NCBI GenBank assembly: GCA_022615275.1
Contig: JAKEHA010000002.1
Coordinates: 1 to 23,570 of the forward strand
Source: Candidatus Latescibacterota bacterium
GTDB lineage: Bacteria > Krumholzibacteriota > Krumholzibacteriia > WVZY01 > JAKEHA01
Direction: 5' to 3'
DNA: 23,570 nucleotides
Shown: piece by piece, positions 14,870 to 22,816 of the stretch
How positions within the stretch are numbered: position 1 is the first letter of the stretch
Layout: each line of letters opens with the position of its first letter
Notes under the pieces: model-generated
Told to the model about the DNA's origin: nothing
The model's database searches: none
What the model saw: only the letters and a program-made list of their open reading frames with translations
Position numbers and translations under genes: made by a program

Positions 14870-16315
14870 ATGAAGGGTTTTGTGCCAACGCCACCGCACT
14901 TGGTGGACTTGATGGTGGAAAAGCTGTTTCGCGGGCGACGACCGCGACCGGATGAACATCTACTCGATCCTGGTTGTGGAACTGGCGCGTTCATTGAAGG
15001 CGTCAATAGATGGTGCGCAATTCGTGGTACGCAACCCCCGCAGATTGTCGGAGTTGAATCTGATCCGCGGCTTCTGTTGGAGGCACGAAGCAATCTGCGA
15101 GGCCTTGAGCACGTCAAACTCTTGGACGCTGATTTCCTGTCCAAGCGGCACGGGCACCTGTTCGATTACATAGTTGGAAACCCACCATACGTTCCGATAA
15201 CCGCGCTGACGGTCGAAGAACGTGTTCAATATAGAGGCACGTTTTCCGCTGCGGTCGGACGCTTCGACCTCTATCTGCTTTTCTTTGAGCAAGCACTGCA
15301 CCACTTGGCTCTTGACGGCCGCCTGGTTTTCGTAACACCTGAAAAGTTCCTCTATACGCAAACGGCACGACCCCTTCGACTCCAACTCGGTATGTTCGAT
15401 GTCGAGGAAATTCATTTTGTGAGCGAAAATGTCTTTGGTGAGTTGATCACCTACCCAGCGATTACCACCGTCGTGAAGAGATCCCGCCGTGGGAGAACCG
15501 CGGTCACGCTTCGTGACGGGTCGATTCGACAAGCAATGTTGAGCGGTGGCAAGTCCTGGCTTCCAGGCTTGCACGGCATAGAAACGCAGACATCAACGCG
15601 CAGTGCTCGGGATGCCTTTCTGCGGATCAGTTGTGGTGTTGCAACCGGAGCCGATGGTGTATTTGTGATCAAAAGCACGGAGCTTACCGAGTCGCTAAAG
15701 AAGTTTGCTCATCCTACGGTGTCTGGCCGCTCATTGAGAGAGAGTGAGTTTGCCGTTGCATCCCAATCGATGCTTGTTCCATATAGCAGGTCGGGAGTCC
15801 TCCTTCAGGAACACGAACTCGGCGAGCTGGGCGAGTTCTTGCAGGAGCCCGTTCGGAAGGCCAAGCTAATGGGCCGCACTTGCGTGGCTCGCAAGCCATG
15901 GTACTCATTTCATGAGAATCCGCCCCTTTCCGACATTCTTGCCCCGAAAATCCTCTGCAAGGACATTGGGTCACGGCCTTGGTTCGTTGTTGATGAGAAG
16001 GGCGCTATTGTGCCGAGACACTCGGTCTACTACATGGTCCCGAAACAAACGGAACGAATTCACGAACTCTGCCGGTACCTCAATTCGCGCGCTTCAGGAG
16101 ACTGGCTGCTCGCCAACTGTCAGCGAGCGGCCAATGGGTATGTGCGACTTCAGAGCCACGTGTTGCGGCAGCTGCCGCTGCCTGATGCGCTCATCCCGGA
16201 GTTGGACGAGATGCCTTTTCCCCCTTATCGCGAAGACTCACCTGTGCGTAATGATTGGGTTCGGGAAACTCCCCGAAGAAGGTTCCGGGGGAACGTCAAA
16301 CGTTTCGTTCGGTGA
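14870..16315 (+). CDS. DNA N6-adenine methyltransferase of a type II R-M system
   Basis: A 481-residue TaqI/Eco57I-like methyltransferase that would protect host DNA from the adjacent nuclease. Order of motifs is that of the gamma class: motif X (FVPTPPHLVDLMV, 4-16), SAM-binding motif I DPGCGTGAF (33-41), acidic motif II (GVESDP, 61-66), catalytic NPPY (104-107). The C-terminal half is the target-recognition domain, including ILCKDIGSRPW and SHVLRQLPLPDAL. NPPY with this order indicates N6-adenine (or rarely N4-cytosine) methylation. GGGAGGA sits 7 bases before the ATG. Composition is lower in GC than in serS, porY or porX. It lies 88 bases after the nuclease gene and on the same strand; no controller (C) protein gene is seen. 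Confidence 0.88.
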   Translation: MKGFVPTPPHLVDLMVEKLFRGRRPRPDEHLLDPGCGTGAFIEGVNRWCAIRGTQPPQIVGVESDPRLLLEARSNLRGLEHVKLLDADFLSKRHGHLFDYIVGNPPYVPITALTVEERVQYRGTFSAAVGRFDLYLLFFEQALHHLALDGRLVFVTPEKFLYTQTARPLRLQLGMFDVEEIHFVSENVFGELITYPAITTVVKRSRRGRTAVTLRDGSIRQAMLSGGKSWLPGLHGIETQTSTRSARDAFLRISCGVATGADGVFVIKSTELTESLKKFAHPTVSGRSLRESEFAVASQSMLVPYSRSGVLLQEHELGELGEFLQEPVRKAKLMGRTCVARKPWYSFHENPPLSDILAPKILCKDIGSRPWFVVDEKGAIVPRHSVYYMVPKQTERIHELCRYLNSRASGDWLLANCQRAANGYVRLQSHVLRQLPLPDALIPELDEMPFPPYREDSPVRNDWVRETPRRRFRGNVKRFVR

Positions 16316-16352
16316 AAGAGCGAGCCAAGACCGCGCCCAGCCGCGACCCGCC

Positions 16353-16381
16353 TTGCTGCCCGCGTCCGCGGGCCTTATACT
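16353..16381 (+). promoter_or_regulatory. Promoter of porX
   Basis: TTGCTG (16353-16358), a 17-base spacer and TATACT (16376-16381). The spacer contains the inverted repeat GCCCGCG-tc-CGCGGGC (16358-16373), a possible operator. The stretch GCGGGCC-TTATACTC and the bases after it closely resemble the accD promoter. It would start a transcript near 16388, separate from the R-M genes. Confidence 0.55.
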
Positions 16382-16430
16382 CCCTTCACGCCGATGATTG
16401 CAGTCCTAACCCCGCATTCCGTCTAGTTCT

Positions 16431-17975
16431 ATGGCCAAGCGCATTCTCTGGGTCGACGACGAGATCGAGCTTTTGAAGTCGCACGTGATGTTCCTGCGCG
16501 ACAAGGGCTATGACGTCCAAACCGCTACCAACGGGACGGACGCCGTGAACCTGGTCAGGGAGGGGCGCTTCGACATCATGCTGCTGGACGAGTCCATGCC
16601 GGGCCGCGGCGGGTTGGAGACGTTGGTGGAGATCAAGGAGTCGGACCCGGTGCTTCCGATCGTGATGATCACGAAGAACGAGGAAGAGCGGCTCATGGAC
16701 AACGCGATCGGGATGAAGATCGACGATTACCTCTTGAAGCCGGTCTCGCCGCTGCAGATCTATTCGGCCTGCAAGCGCATCCTGGACGCGCCCAAGATCC
16801 AGGAGAACCGGCTCTCGCCGGACTACATCCGCGAGTTCAACGAGATCAACTCACTCGCGCAGGAAGGGACATGGGACGCGTGGCTGCGCGTGCACCGGAG
16901 ACTGTGCGCGTGGGACCGGGAGTTCGACCAGTTCCGCAACACGGGCCTGGAAGCGACCCACGACGACCAGCGCCTCCAAACCGCGCACCACTTCGGAATC
17001 TTCGTGGAGAAGAACTACCGCGACTGGGTGGCGTCGGCGAGGCGCCCGCCCATGAGCCTGGACGTGTTCCCGCGCTTCATCGCGCCGCATTTGTTGAAGG
17101 GCGAGAAGCTGGCGTTCATCTTGGTCGATTGCGTTCGCCTGGACCAATGGTTGTCGATCGAGGATTTCCTATCCGAGCAGTTCGACGTGGAGTGGGACTT
17201 CTATTGCTCGATCCTCCCCACCGCCACGCCGTACTCACGCAACGCGATTTTCAGCGGGATGTTCCCGGACGAGATCGCGCGCCGTTACCCGGACAAGTGG
17301 CTCGAGCGCGTCAACGAGGACTCGAGCAAGAACAAGTACGAGGCGTTCTTCATGGGCGAGCAGATGAAGAAGCTCAAACTCGACGAGAGCAAGATGCGCT
17401 ACCTGAAGATTCATACGGCGCAGGAAGCGGGGGACGCGCGCAAGCGCGTGGCCTCGATGATGACCTCGCCCTTCGTCTCGCTGGTGTTCAACTTCGTCGA
17501 TATCTTAACGCACGGGCGCAACCAGTCGGATATCCTGCAGCAGTTGCTGCCCAACGAGTCAGCGTTCCGCTCGCTCATGCGCTCGTGGTTCTCGCACTCG
17601 GTGCTGCGCGAGATCCTCTCGGATTTGGCGCGCGCGAAGGTCAAAGTCGTATTGACGACCGACCACGGGTCGATTCTGGGTCGTAAGGCCAGTCTGGTGT
17701 ACGGCCGTCGCGACACGTCGACCAACCTGCGCTACAAATTCGGCGATAATCTCAAGTGCGACGAGCGCCAGGCCATCATCACGCGCAAGCCCGGCGAGTT
17801 CCGGCTGCCGTCGGAATCCGGCACGAAGACGTACTTGTTTGCGAAGGAATACTTCTACTTCGTCTACCCGACCAACTTCCGCGACTACGAGAAGGCCTAC
17901 GAGGGGAGCTTCCAGCACGGCGGCGTCTCCCTCGAGGAGATGATCCTCCCCTGTTTGACGCTGACGCCGCGCTGA
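16431..17975 (+). CDS. porX: PorX-type response regulator with a PglZ (alkaline phosphatase superfamily) domain
   Basis: A 514-residue cytoplasmic regulator, close to the usual PorX length. The receiver domain (1-120) has the acidic pair D9/D10, phospho-acceptor D53 and K103. Residues about 125-210 form a helical linker, and 220-514 is a PglZ domain with alkaline-phosphatase-type ligands: D233 in FILVDC, a Thr nucleophile in TATPYSRNAIF (264-274), D357/H361 in FVDILTHGR, D411/H412 in TTDHGS and H496 in QHGG. In Porphyromonas gingivalis PorX with PorY controls type IX secretion, and its PglZ domain is reported as a zinc-dependent phosphodiesterase acting on oligonucleotides. All metal ligands seem intact, so an active enzyme is expected. 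It has its own promoter and leads an operon with tsaE, tsaB, rimI and a nucleoside phosphorylase. Confidence 0.9.
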   Translation: MAKRILWVDDEIELLKSHVMFLRDKGYDVQTATNGTDAVNLVREGRFDIMLLDESMPGRGGLETLVEIKESDPVLPIVMITKNEEERLMDNAIGMKIDDYLLKPVSPLQIYSACKRILDAPKIQENRLSPDYIREFNEINSLAQEGTWDAWLRVHRRLCAWDREFDQFRNTGLEATHDDQRLQTAHHFGIFVEKNYRDWVASARRPPMSLDVFPRFIAPHLLKGEKLAFILVDCVRLDQWLSIEDFLSEQFDVEWDFYCSILPTATPYSRNAIFSGMFPDEIARRYPDKWLERVNEDSSKNKYEAFFMGEQMKKLKLDESKMRYLKIHTAQEAGDARKRVASMMTSPFVSLVFNFVDILTHGRNQSDILQQLLPNESAFRSLMRSWFSHSVLREILSDLARAKVKVVLTTDHGSILGRKASLVYGRRDTSTNLRYKFGDNLKCDERQAIITRKPGEFRLPSESGTKTYLFAKEYFYFVYPTNFRDYEKAYEGSFQHGGVSLEEMILPCLTLTPR

Positions 17976-17991
17976 CGCACGGCCGCGAACC

Positions 17992-18459
17992 ATGTCGCGA
18001 ATTCTGGCCCACACGGTGCGCACCACGGACGCGGCCGAGACCGAACGGTTCGGCGCGGCACTTGGCGAGCGCATCCGCCGCGGCGCGTGCGTGTGCTTGA
18101 CGGGCCCCTTGGGTGCGGGTAAGACCGTATTCGTGAAGGGACTGTGCCGCGGGTTGGGTGCGGTCGATCCGGTGACGAGCCCGACCTTCATTCTGATGGA
18201 ATCGTTCGCGGGAAGACTACCGATCGTGCACGTCGATCTCTACCGCCTCGAGCACGAGCGCGAGGTGGAAGACATCGGCGTGTTCGACATGGTGGACGGC
18301 GAGACGGTGGTGATCGCGGAGTGGGGCGAGCGCTCGCCGGCGCTCCTGGAGGAAGCCGACCTCGAGATTCGAATCGAGCCGGGTGAGGGAACCGCGCGCA
18401 CGATCCACGTCCACGCGACGCCGGATTTCGCACCAGAAATCAGAGAACTCACATGGTGA
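17992..18459 (+). CDS. tsaE: tRNA threonylcarbamoyladenosine biosynthesis ATPase TsaE
   Basis: A 155-residue P-loop ATPase that with TsaB and TsaD makes t6A37 on ANN-decoding tRNAs. Walker A is GPLGAGKT (38-45), followed by TSPTF (62-66), VDLYRL (81-86) and the IAEWGER segment (108-114), all usual for TsaE. Length is normal. It follows porX by 16 bases and has no promoter of its own; its last 7 bases overlap tsaB. Confidence 0.95.
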   Translation: MSRILAHTVRTTDAAETERFGAALGERIRRGACVCLTGPLGAGKTVFVKGLCRGLGAVDPVTSPTFILMESFAGRLPIVHVDLYRLEHEREVEDIGVFDMVDGETVVIAEWGERSPALLEEADLEIRIEPGEGTARTIHVHATPDFAPEIRELTW

Positions 18460-19253
18460 CGATCGCGATCGATACCTCGCAGCCGGTGGGGGGCGTTGCG
18501 CTCGCGCGCAACGGCCAGGTCTTGGGCGAGGTCCACTTCGGGCCGCCGTCGTCGCACCTGGTGGAGCTCCCGCGCGCGGTCGAGCGCCTGCTGCACGAGA
18601 ACAACCTCACCATCAACGACGTCGGCCGCGTCGCGGTGGTGCTCGGGCCCGGGAGCTTCACGGGCGTGCGCATCGCGCTCTCCTTCGCGAAGGGGCTCGC
18701 GGCAGCGGGCAAAGAGGTCGTGGCCATGGACTCGTTGTGGCTGATCGCACTGCGGCCCTTCGAAGAGGGTTACGACTCCGTGTGCGTGATGATCGACGCG
18801 AAGCGCGAGGAAGTCTACGGTGTGCTGCTCGAAAACACGGTGACACTGCGGCCTCCGACCGGACCGCCCTTGCGGGAGCCGACCGTCAGCGCGCGCGTGG
18901 CGTCGGTGCAGGCGTTCCTCGACGCCGTGGACGAAGCGGACCGCAACCGCGTGTTTCCCGACGAGCAAGCGATCGAACGCGCCCAAGGCCAGCAGCTACC
19001 GATGCTGTTCGTCGGCACGGGTGCGATCGCGTACCGCGACGCAATCCTCGCACGCTTTCCGCGCGCCGAGGTCGGCGACGAGTCGCGAGCGTATCCGTCG
19101 GTGTATCGCTTCGCGGCCGACGCGTGTTTCGACCGGGCGCTGCCGCGCGAGGTCGTCCGCGACTTGGAGCCGATTTACCTGCGCGCGAGCGGGGCCGAGC
19201 GCAAGCGATTGCGCGCGCACGCGCCCGAGAAGAAGCCCACAGGCGATGACTGA
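18453..19253 (+). CDS. tsaB: tRNA threonylcarbamoyladenosine biosynthesis protein TsaB
   Basis: A 266-residue ASKHA-fold protein, the non-catalytic partner of TsaD. The N-terminus has the IDTS motif (6-9) and the centre has PGSFTGVRIALSFAKGLA (66-83), the TsaB signature. It is longer than E. coli TsaB by about 35 residues, owing to a looser C-terminal half. It overlaps tsaE by 7 bases and rimI by 8 bases. TsaD is not encoded in the window. Confidence 0.93.
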   Translation: MVTIAIDTSQPVGGVALARNGQVLGEVHFGPPSSHLVELPRAVERLLHENNLTINDVGRVAVVLGPGSFTGVRIALSFAKGLAAAGKEVVAMDSLWLIALRPFEEGYDSVCVMIDAKREEVYGVLLENTVTLRPPTGPPLREPTVSARVASVQAFLDAVDEADRNRVFPDEQAIERAQGQQLPMLFVGTGAIAYRDAILARFPRAEVGDESRAYPSVYRFAADACFDRALPREVVRDLEPIYLRASGAERKRLRAHAPEKKPTGDD

Positions 19254-19707
19254 CACGCCCGCCTTCGCCCTCGCGCCCCTCGAGCACGAGCACGTGCCCG
19301 ACGTGCTGAAGATCGAGCGGGAGGCGTTTCCCGCGCCCTGGACGGAAGCGATGTTCCGCCAGGAAGTCGAAGAGAAGTGGCTCTCGCGGTCGTTCGTGGC
19401 ATTGCTGGATGAGAAGATCGTCGGCTATGTCATTGCGTGGTTCCTGCGCGGTGAAGTGCACATCCTGAACCTGGCCGTGACCAAGGCCCACCAGCGCGCG
19501 GGGATCGCGCGCGGGATGCTGCGCCACGTCATCGGGCTCGCCTCCGAAGAGGCCTGCCACCTCATCACGCTCGAGGTGCGCGTGTCCAACGACGCCGCCA
19601 AGCTCCTGTACCTCTCGATGGGCTTCGCGCCCGTCGGGATCCGGCGCCGCTACTACCACGACAACGACGAGGACGCATTGGTGATGACCAAGCGGCTGCG
19701 CGGATGA
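19246..19707 (+). CDS. rimI: Ribosomal protein S18 alanine N-acetyltransferase-like GNAT enzyme
   Basis: A 153-residue GNAT acetyltransferase. The N-terminal EREAFPAPWTEAMF segment (24-37), the acetyl-CoA loop HQRAGIARGML (82-92), the LEVRVSNDAAKLLYLSMGF segment (109-127) and the terminal RRRYYHDNDEDALVM (133-147) are typical of RimI, which acetylates the N-terminus of ribosomal protein S18. The ATG at 19246 overlaps the tsaB stop by 8 bases; a longer frame begins at 19021 but is only a shadow of tsaB. The tsaE-tsaB-rimI order is a common bacterial arrangement. It overlaps the next gene as ATGA. Confidence 0.92.
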   Translation: MTDTPAFALAPLEHEHVPDVLKIEREAFPAPWTEAMFRQEVEEKWLSRSFVALLDEKIVGYVIAWFLRGEVHILNLAVTKAHQRAGIARGMLRHVIGLASEEACHLITLEVRVSNDAAKLLYLSMGFAPVGIRRRYYHDNDEDALVMTKRLRG

Positions 19708-20468
19708 CTGTGAAACCGAGGCGCTCGCTTGCCTTCATCGCCGGGAGCGGCATGGACCCGCTCGCCCAGGCCATGACGGTGGAGCGCGAGACGCGCTTCG
19801 ACGAGATCGCGGGTGTCGGCGCGTGCAGGGTCGAAGGGCACACGGGCCGCGTGCTGGAGGGGACGATCGGCGGGGGCGCGTGGGTTCTCGTAATGGGACG
19901 CCGCCACGTCTACGAAGGCGATCCGGCCGCGGTGGCGCACCTGATCGAATGGCTGGCGGGCCGCGGGGCCACGGATCTGGTCATGGCATCGGCGGCGGGG
20001 GCATTGCACGGCGGCCTGGTCGCGGGTGACCTGATGGTTGCGCGCGATATCGTCGACTTCCAGAACCGGGATCATCTTGCGCGGCGGGTGGCCGGGTCGG
20101 CTATGAGGGCAACATCGGCCGAGAGGCTTCTGATTGACGGCGGCCTGTCGGCCGCCATCGAGCACGCAGCGACCCGCGCGCGGGTCGCGTGTCATCGCGG
20201 CACCATCGTGTGCGGCGTCGGACCCGCCTATGAAACCCACGCCGAGGTCCGGGCGTTACAGGAGTGGGGCGACGCAGCCACGATGTCGTCGGCTCCGGAG
20301 CTGGCCGCCGCGAGTCGTCTCGGCGTTCGGGCGGCCGCGGTGGCGGTGATAACCAACCCGTGTACGGGGATCGCGTCGGCCCGGCCGAGCCACGCGGAAG
20401 TACTCGAAGTGGGTCGGCGAATGGCCGCCGGGCTGGCCTCTGTTATCGCTCAACTTGTTGTAGAATAA
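19704..20468 (+). CDS. Purine nucleoside phosphorylase (trimeric PNP/MTAP class)
   Basis: A 254-residue enzyme of the low-molecular-mass PNP/MTA phosphorylase class, cleaving purine nucleosides with phosphate to base and (deoxy)ribose-1-phosphate. Visible motifs are the phosphate loop GSGMDPL (14-20), GRRHVYEGD (65-73, cf. GRxHxYEG), SAAGAL (96-101, cf. NAAGGL), GPAYETHAEVRAL (173-185), MSSAPEL (194-200) and ITNP with N218 (216-219), the base-binding Asn. The NAAGG and GMST blocks are degenerate, so the enzyme is a diverged PNP and its preferred base is uncertain. It is coupled to rimI by a 4-base ATGA overlap and ends the porX operon. Confidence 0.85.
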   Translation: MTVKPRRSLAFIAGSGMDPLAQAMTVERETRFDEIAGVGACRVEGHTGRVLEGTIGGGAWVLVMGRRHVYEGDPAAVAHLIEWLAGRGATDLVMASAAGALHGGLVAGDLMVARDIVDFQNRDHLARRVAGSAMRATSAERLLIDGGLSAAIEHAATRARVACHRGTIVCGVGPAYETHAEVRALQEWGDAATMSSAPELAAASRLGVRAAAVAVITNPCTGIASARPSHAEVLEVGRRMAAGLASVIAQLVVE

Positions 20469-20495
20469 TCGACTACGGCCATTCCACGATTAGCG

Positions 20496-20525
20496 TTGTG
20501 GTCCGCTGGCGCGGGCCCTTATAGT
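20496..20525 (+). promoter_or_regulatory. Promoter of accD
   Basis: TTGTGG (20496-20501), an 18-base spacer and TATAGT (20520-20525). GCGGGCCC-TTATAGTC and the following bases match the porX promoter closely. The leader to the TTG start at 20572 is about 40 bases and contains GGGAAGGA (20549-20556). Confidence 0.5.
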
Positions 20526-20571
20526 CTCCTCACACCCCAAGCACCCGTGGGAAGGACGGTGCTTCCAGAAG

Positions 20572-21471
20572 TTGTCCTGGTTCCGCAGGGAAAGACGGGG
20601 CGTCCAGCCCATCCAGAAGAAGGCCATCCCCGACGGTCTCTGGAAGAAGTGCGACCTGTGCGGGGAAATCCTCTACGTCAAAGAGCTCGAGAAGCGGTTG
20701 TGGACGTGCGCGAAGTGCGGCAACCACTTCATGATCTCGACCCAGCAGTACATCGAGATCCTGGCCGACCCGGGCTCGTTCCGCGAGACCCACACCGGCT
20801 TGATCTCCGGCGACCCGCTCCAGTTCAAGGACCTCAAGAAGTACAGGGACCGCATCCGCGAGTACCACGAGAAGACCGGCATGGAGGACGCCATGGTGAC
20901 CGGCTTCGCGTCCATGGACGGCCGCGACGTCGTGCTCGCCATCATGGACTTCTCCTACATGGGCGGCAGCATGGGCTCGGTGGTGGGGGAGAAGTTCGCG
21001 CGCGCGGCCCAGGACGCGATTCTGCGCCGGCGCCCGCTGATCGCGCTCTCGCGTTCGGGCGGGGCGCGCATGCAGGAGTCGATCTACTCGCTCATGCAGA
21101 TGGCCAAGACCGCCGCCATGCTCTCGCGCATGTCCGAAGAAGGACTCCCGTTCATTTCGATCCTGACCAACCCGACCACCGGCGGTGTGACCGCGAGCTT
21201 CGCGAGCCTGGGCGACGTCATCATCGCCGAGCCCAAGGCGTTGATCGGGTTCGCGGGACCGCGCGTCATCCAGCAGACCATCCGGCAGGACCTCCCCGAA
21301 GGGTTCCAGCGCAGCGAGTTCTTGCTCGATCACGGCATGGTCGACATGATCGTGCCGCGCGACGAGCTGCGTCGTACGCTCGAGGGGCTGCTCGACTTCA
21401 TGTGCGCCCGTGCGGCATCCGCCCCGGACCAGGAAGTGAAGGATGACTCGCAGTCGCCGGCCGTTTCCTGA
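20572..21471 (+). CDS. accD: Acetyl-CoA carboxylase carboxyltransferase subunit beta
   Basis: A 299-residue subunit that with AccA moves the carboxyl group from carboxybiotin to acetyl-CoA, the first step in fatty acid synthesis. The zinc ribbon is C27-x2-C30 and C46-x2-C49. The crotonase-fold core includes SGGARMQES (162-170) and the Gly-rich TNPTTGGVTASFA (199-211). The start is TTG: MSWFRR matches the family N-terminus, and no ATG is available nearby. The best purine-rich site is 15 bases upstream, a longer spacing than usual. accA is not in the window. It overlaps folC by 29 bases. Confidence 0.96.
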   Translation: MSWFRRERRGVQPIQKKAIPDGLWKKCDLCGEILYVKELEKRLWTCAKCGNHFMISTQQYIEILADPGSFRETHTGLISGDPLQFKDLKKYRDRIREYHEKTGMEDAMVTGFASMDGRDVVLAIMDFSYMGGSMGSVVGEKFARAAQDAILRRRPLIALSRSGGARMQESIYSLMQMAKTAAMLSRMSEEGLPFISILTNPTTGGVTASFASLGDVIIAEPKALIGFAGPRVIQQTIRQDLPEGFQRSEFLLDHGMVDMIVPRDELRRTLEGLLDFMCARAASAPDQEVKDDSQSPAVS

Positions 21472-22816
21472 TTCCCACGTAGCCCTACCGCCCAACCTTC
21501 AATTCGTCCTCGCGCTGTCGCCCTCGGTGATGACGCTGGGGCTCGACCACATGCGGGCCCTGATGGATCGACTCGGCCACCCCGAGAAGCGCTTCCGCTC
21601 CGTGCTGATCGCGGGCACCAACGGCAAGGGCTCGACCACCACCATGCTGGCCGCGATCCTCGCCGGTCATGGAATCCGCGCCGGCCGCTACACCTCGCCG
21701 CACGTGTTCAGCGTGGCGGAGCGCATCGTCATAGACGGCGAGCCCGCCTCCATCGACGAGATGGAAGCCGCCGCCGCGCGCCTGGTGCCACTCTACGGCG
21801 AGATTCTTTATAGCTACTTCGAGGCCCTGACCGCGATCGCGTTCGCGATCTTCGCCGCGCGCGGGGTCGAGGTCGCCGTGCTGGAAGTGGGTCTGGGCGG
21901 CCGCCTCGACGCGACCAACGTCGTCGAGCCGGAAGTCTCCATCGTCACCAGCATTTCGCTCGACCACCGGCGCATCCTGGGCGAAACCGAAGCGCAGATC
22001 CTGGCCGAAAAGCTCGGCGTGTCGCGCCCCGGCGTTCCCTTGTTGATCGGGCCGCTCTCGGAGGCACTCCGCGCGGACGTCGATGAACGCGCGAAGCGCG
22101 ACGGATTCCCCGTAGTGGCACCGGGCGATATCGGTCGCGTTTTCAACCTCGAGCAATCGTTCGACGGGCTTGAATGCGGTATCCAAACCCCGCGCGCCGA
22201 CTACGGCCGCGTCTCCATCCCGTTCGCGGGCGCACACCAAGCCACAAATGCTCTCCTCGCCATCGGTGCCGCGGAGCGGATACTCCCCGCTCTGGATGGA
22301 CTGCGCGGCGCGCTCGCGCGCGCGTACATCCCGGGTCGATTCGAGAGCATTCAACGCGGCCGTCGCTCTTTCGTATTGGACGTCGCCCACAACGAGGCCT
22401 CGCTGATCGCAACCGCCGACCACCTCGCGACGTTTCGCCCGCGCGAGGAGTGCGCCATCGTGTTCGGGCTCCTGCGCCGCAAGGAACTCTTCGAGGCACC
22501 CCGGCACCTTTTGAAGGCGGCGTCGTGTCTGTGTTTGATAGAGCCCCCCAGCGAGCCCGGCAGCGCCGACAACGCCTTCGCCCCGCACGAATTGTGGGGG
22601 CACTTCTTCGCTCCGCTCTTGCCGGATTCGGCCACCAACGTCATGCTGTGGAACCCGTCGGGCCCGCGGGAGGCGCCCATGCGCCGGCTCATGCGCTGGC
22701 TCGACCGCTCGCGCTACACGACCGTCGTCGCGATGGGGTCGCACCGTGTGGTGGAAGACTTCGGGGTGCTCGTGCAGGCATCTACCCAAGAGGAAGGCGG
22801 CAATACTCCCAATTGA
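21443..22816 (+). CDS. folC: Folylpolyglutamate synthase / dihydrofolate synthase
   Basis: A 457-residue Mur-ligase-type enzyme adding glutamate to dihydropteroate and folates. The P-loop is GTNGKGST (58-65), followed by YTSPH (83-87), the GLGGRLDATN segment near 150-159 and SLDHRRILGET, a variant of the usual GxDHxxxLG. DVAHNEAS around 313-320 is the C-terminal domain's conserved HN motif. Length is normal. The ATG lies inside accD, with GGAAGTGAAGG as ribosome binding site, giving a 29-base overlap; the accD-folC pair is common in bacteria. The stop overlaps the start of the kinase gene as TTGA. Confidence 0.93.
   Translation: MTRSRRPFPDSHVALPPNLQFVLALSPSVMTLGLDHMRALMDRLGHPEKRFRSVLIAGTNGKGSTTTMLAAILAGHGIRAGRYTSPHVFSVAERIVIDGEPASIDEMEAAAARLVPLYGEILYSYFEALTAIAFAIFAARGVEVAVLEVGLGGRLDATNVVEPEVSIVTSISLDHRRILGETEAQILAEKLGVSRPGVPLLIGPLSEALRADVDERAKRDGFPVVAPGDIGRVFNLEQSFDGLECGIQTPRADYGRVSIPFAGAHQATNALLAIGAAERILPALDGLRGALARAYIPGRFESIQRGRRSFVLDVAHNEASLIATADHLATFRPREECAIVFGLLRRKELFEAPRHLLKAASCLCLIEPPSEPGSADNAFAPHELWGHFFAPLLPDSATNVMLWNPSGPREAPMRRLMRWLDRSRYTTVVAMGSHRVVEDFGVLVQASTQEEGGNTPN

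Noticed and set aside
14652..14873. Small open frame bridging the nuclease and methyltransferase genes, considered as a controller (C) protein
   Set aside because: It has no helix-turn-helix pattern and mostly overlaps the nuclease gene in another frame.
21485..22789. 434-codon open frame opposite folC
   Set aside because: Antisense shadow of folC with composition typical of such frames.
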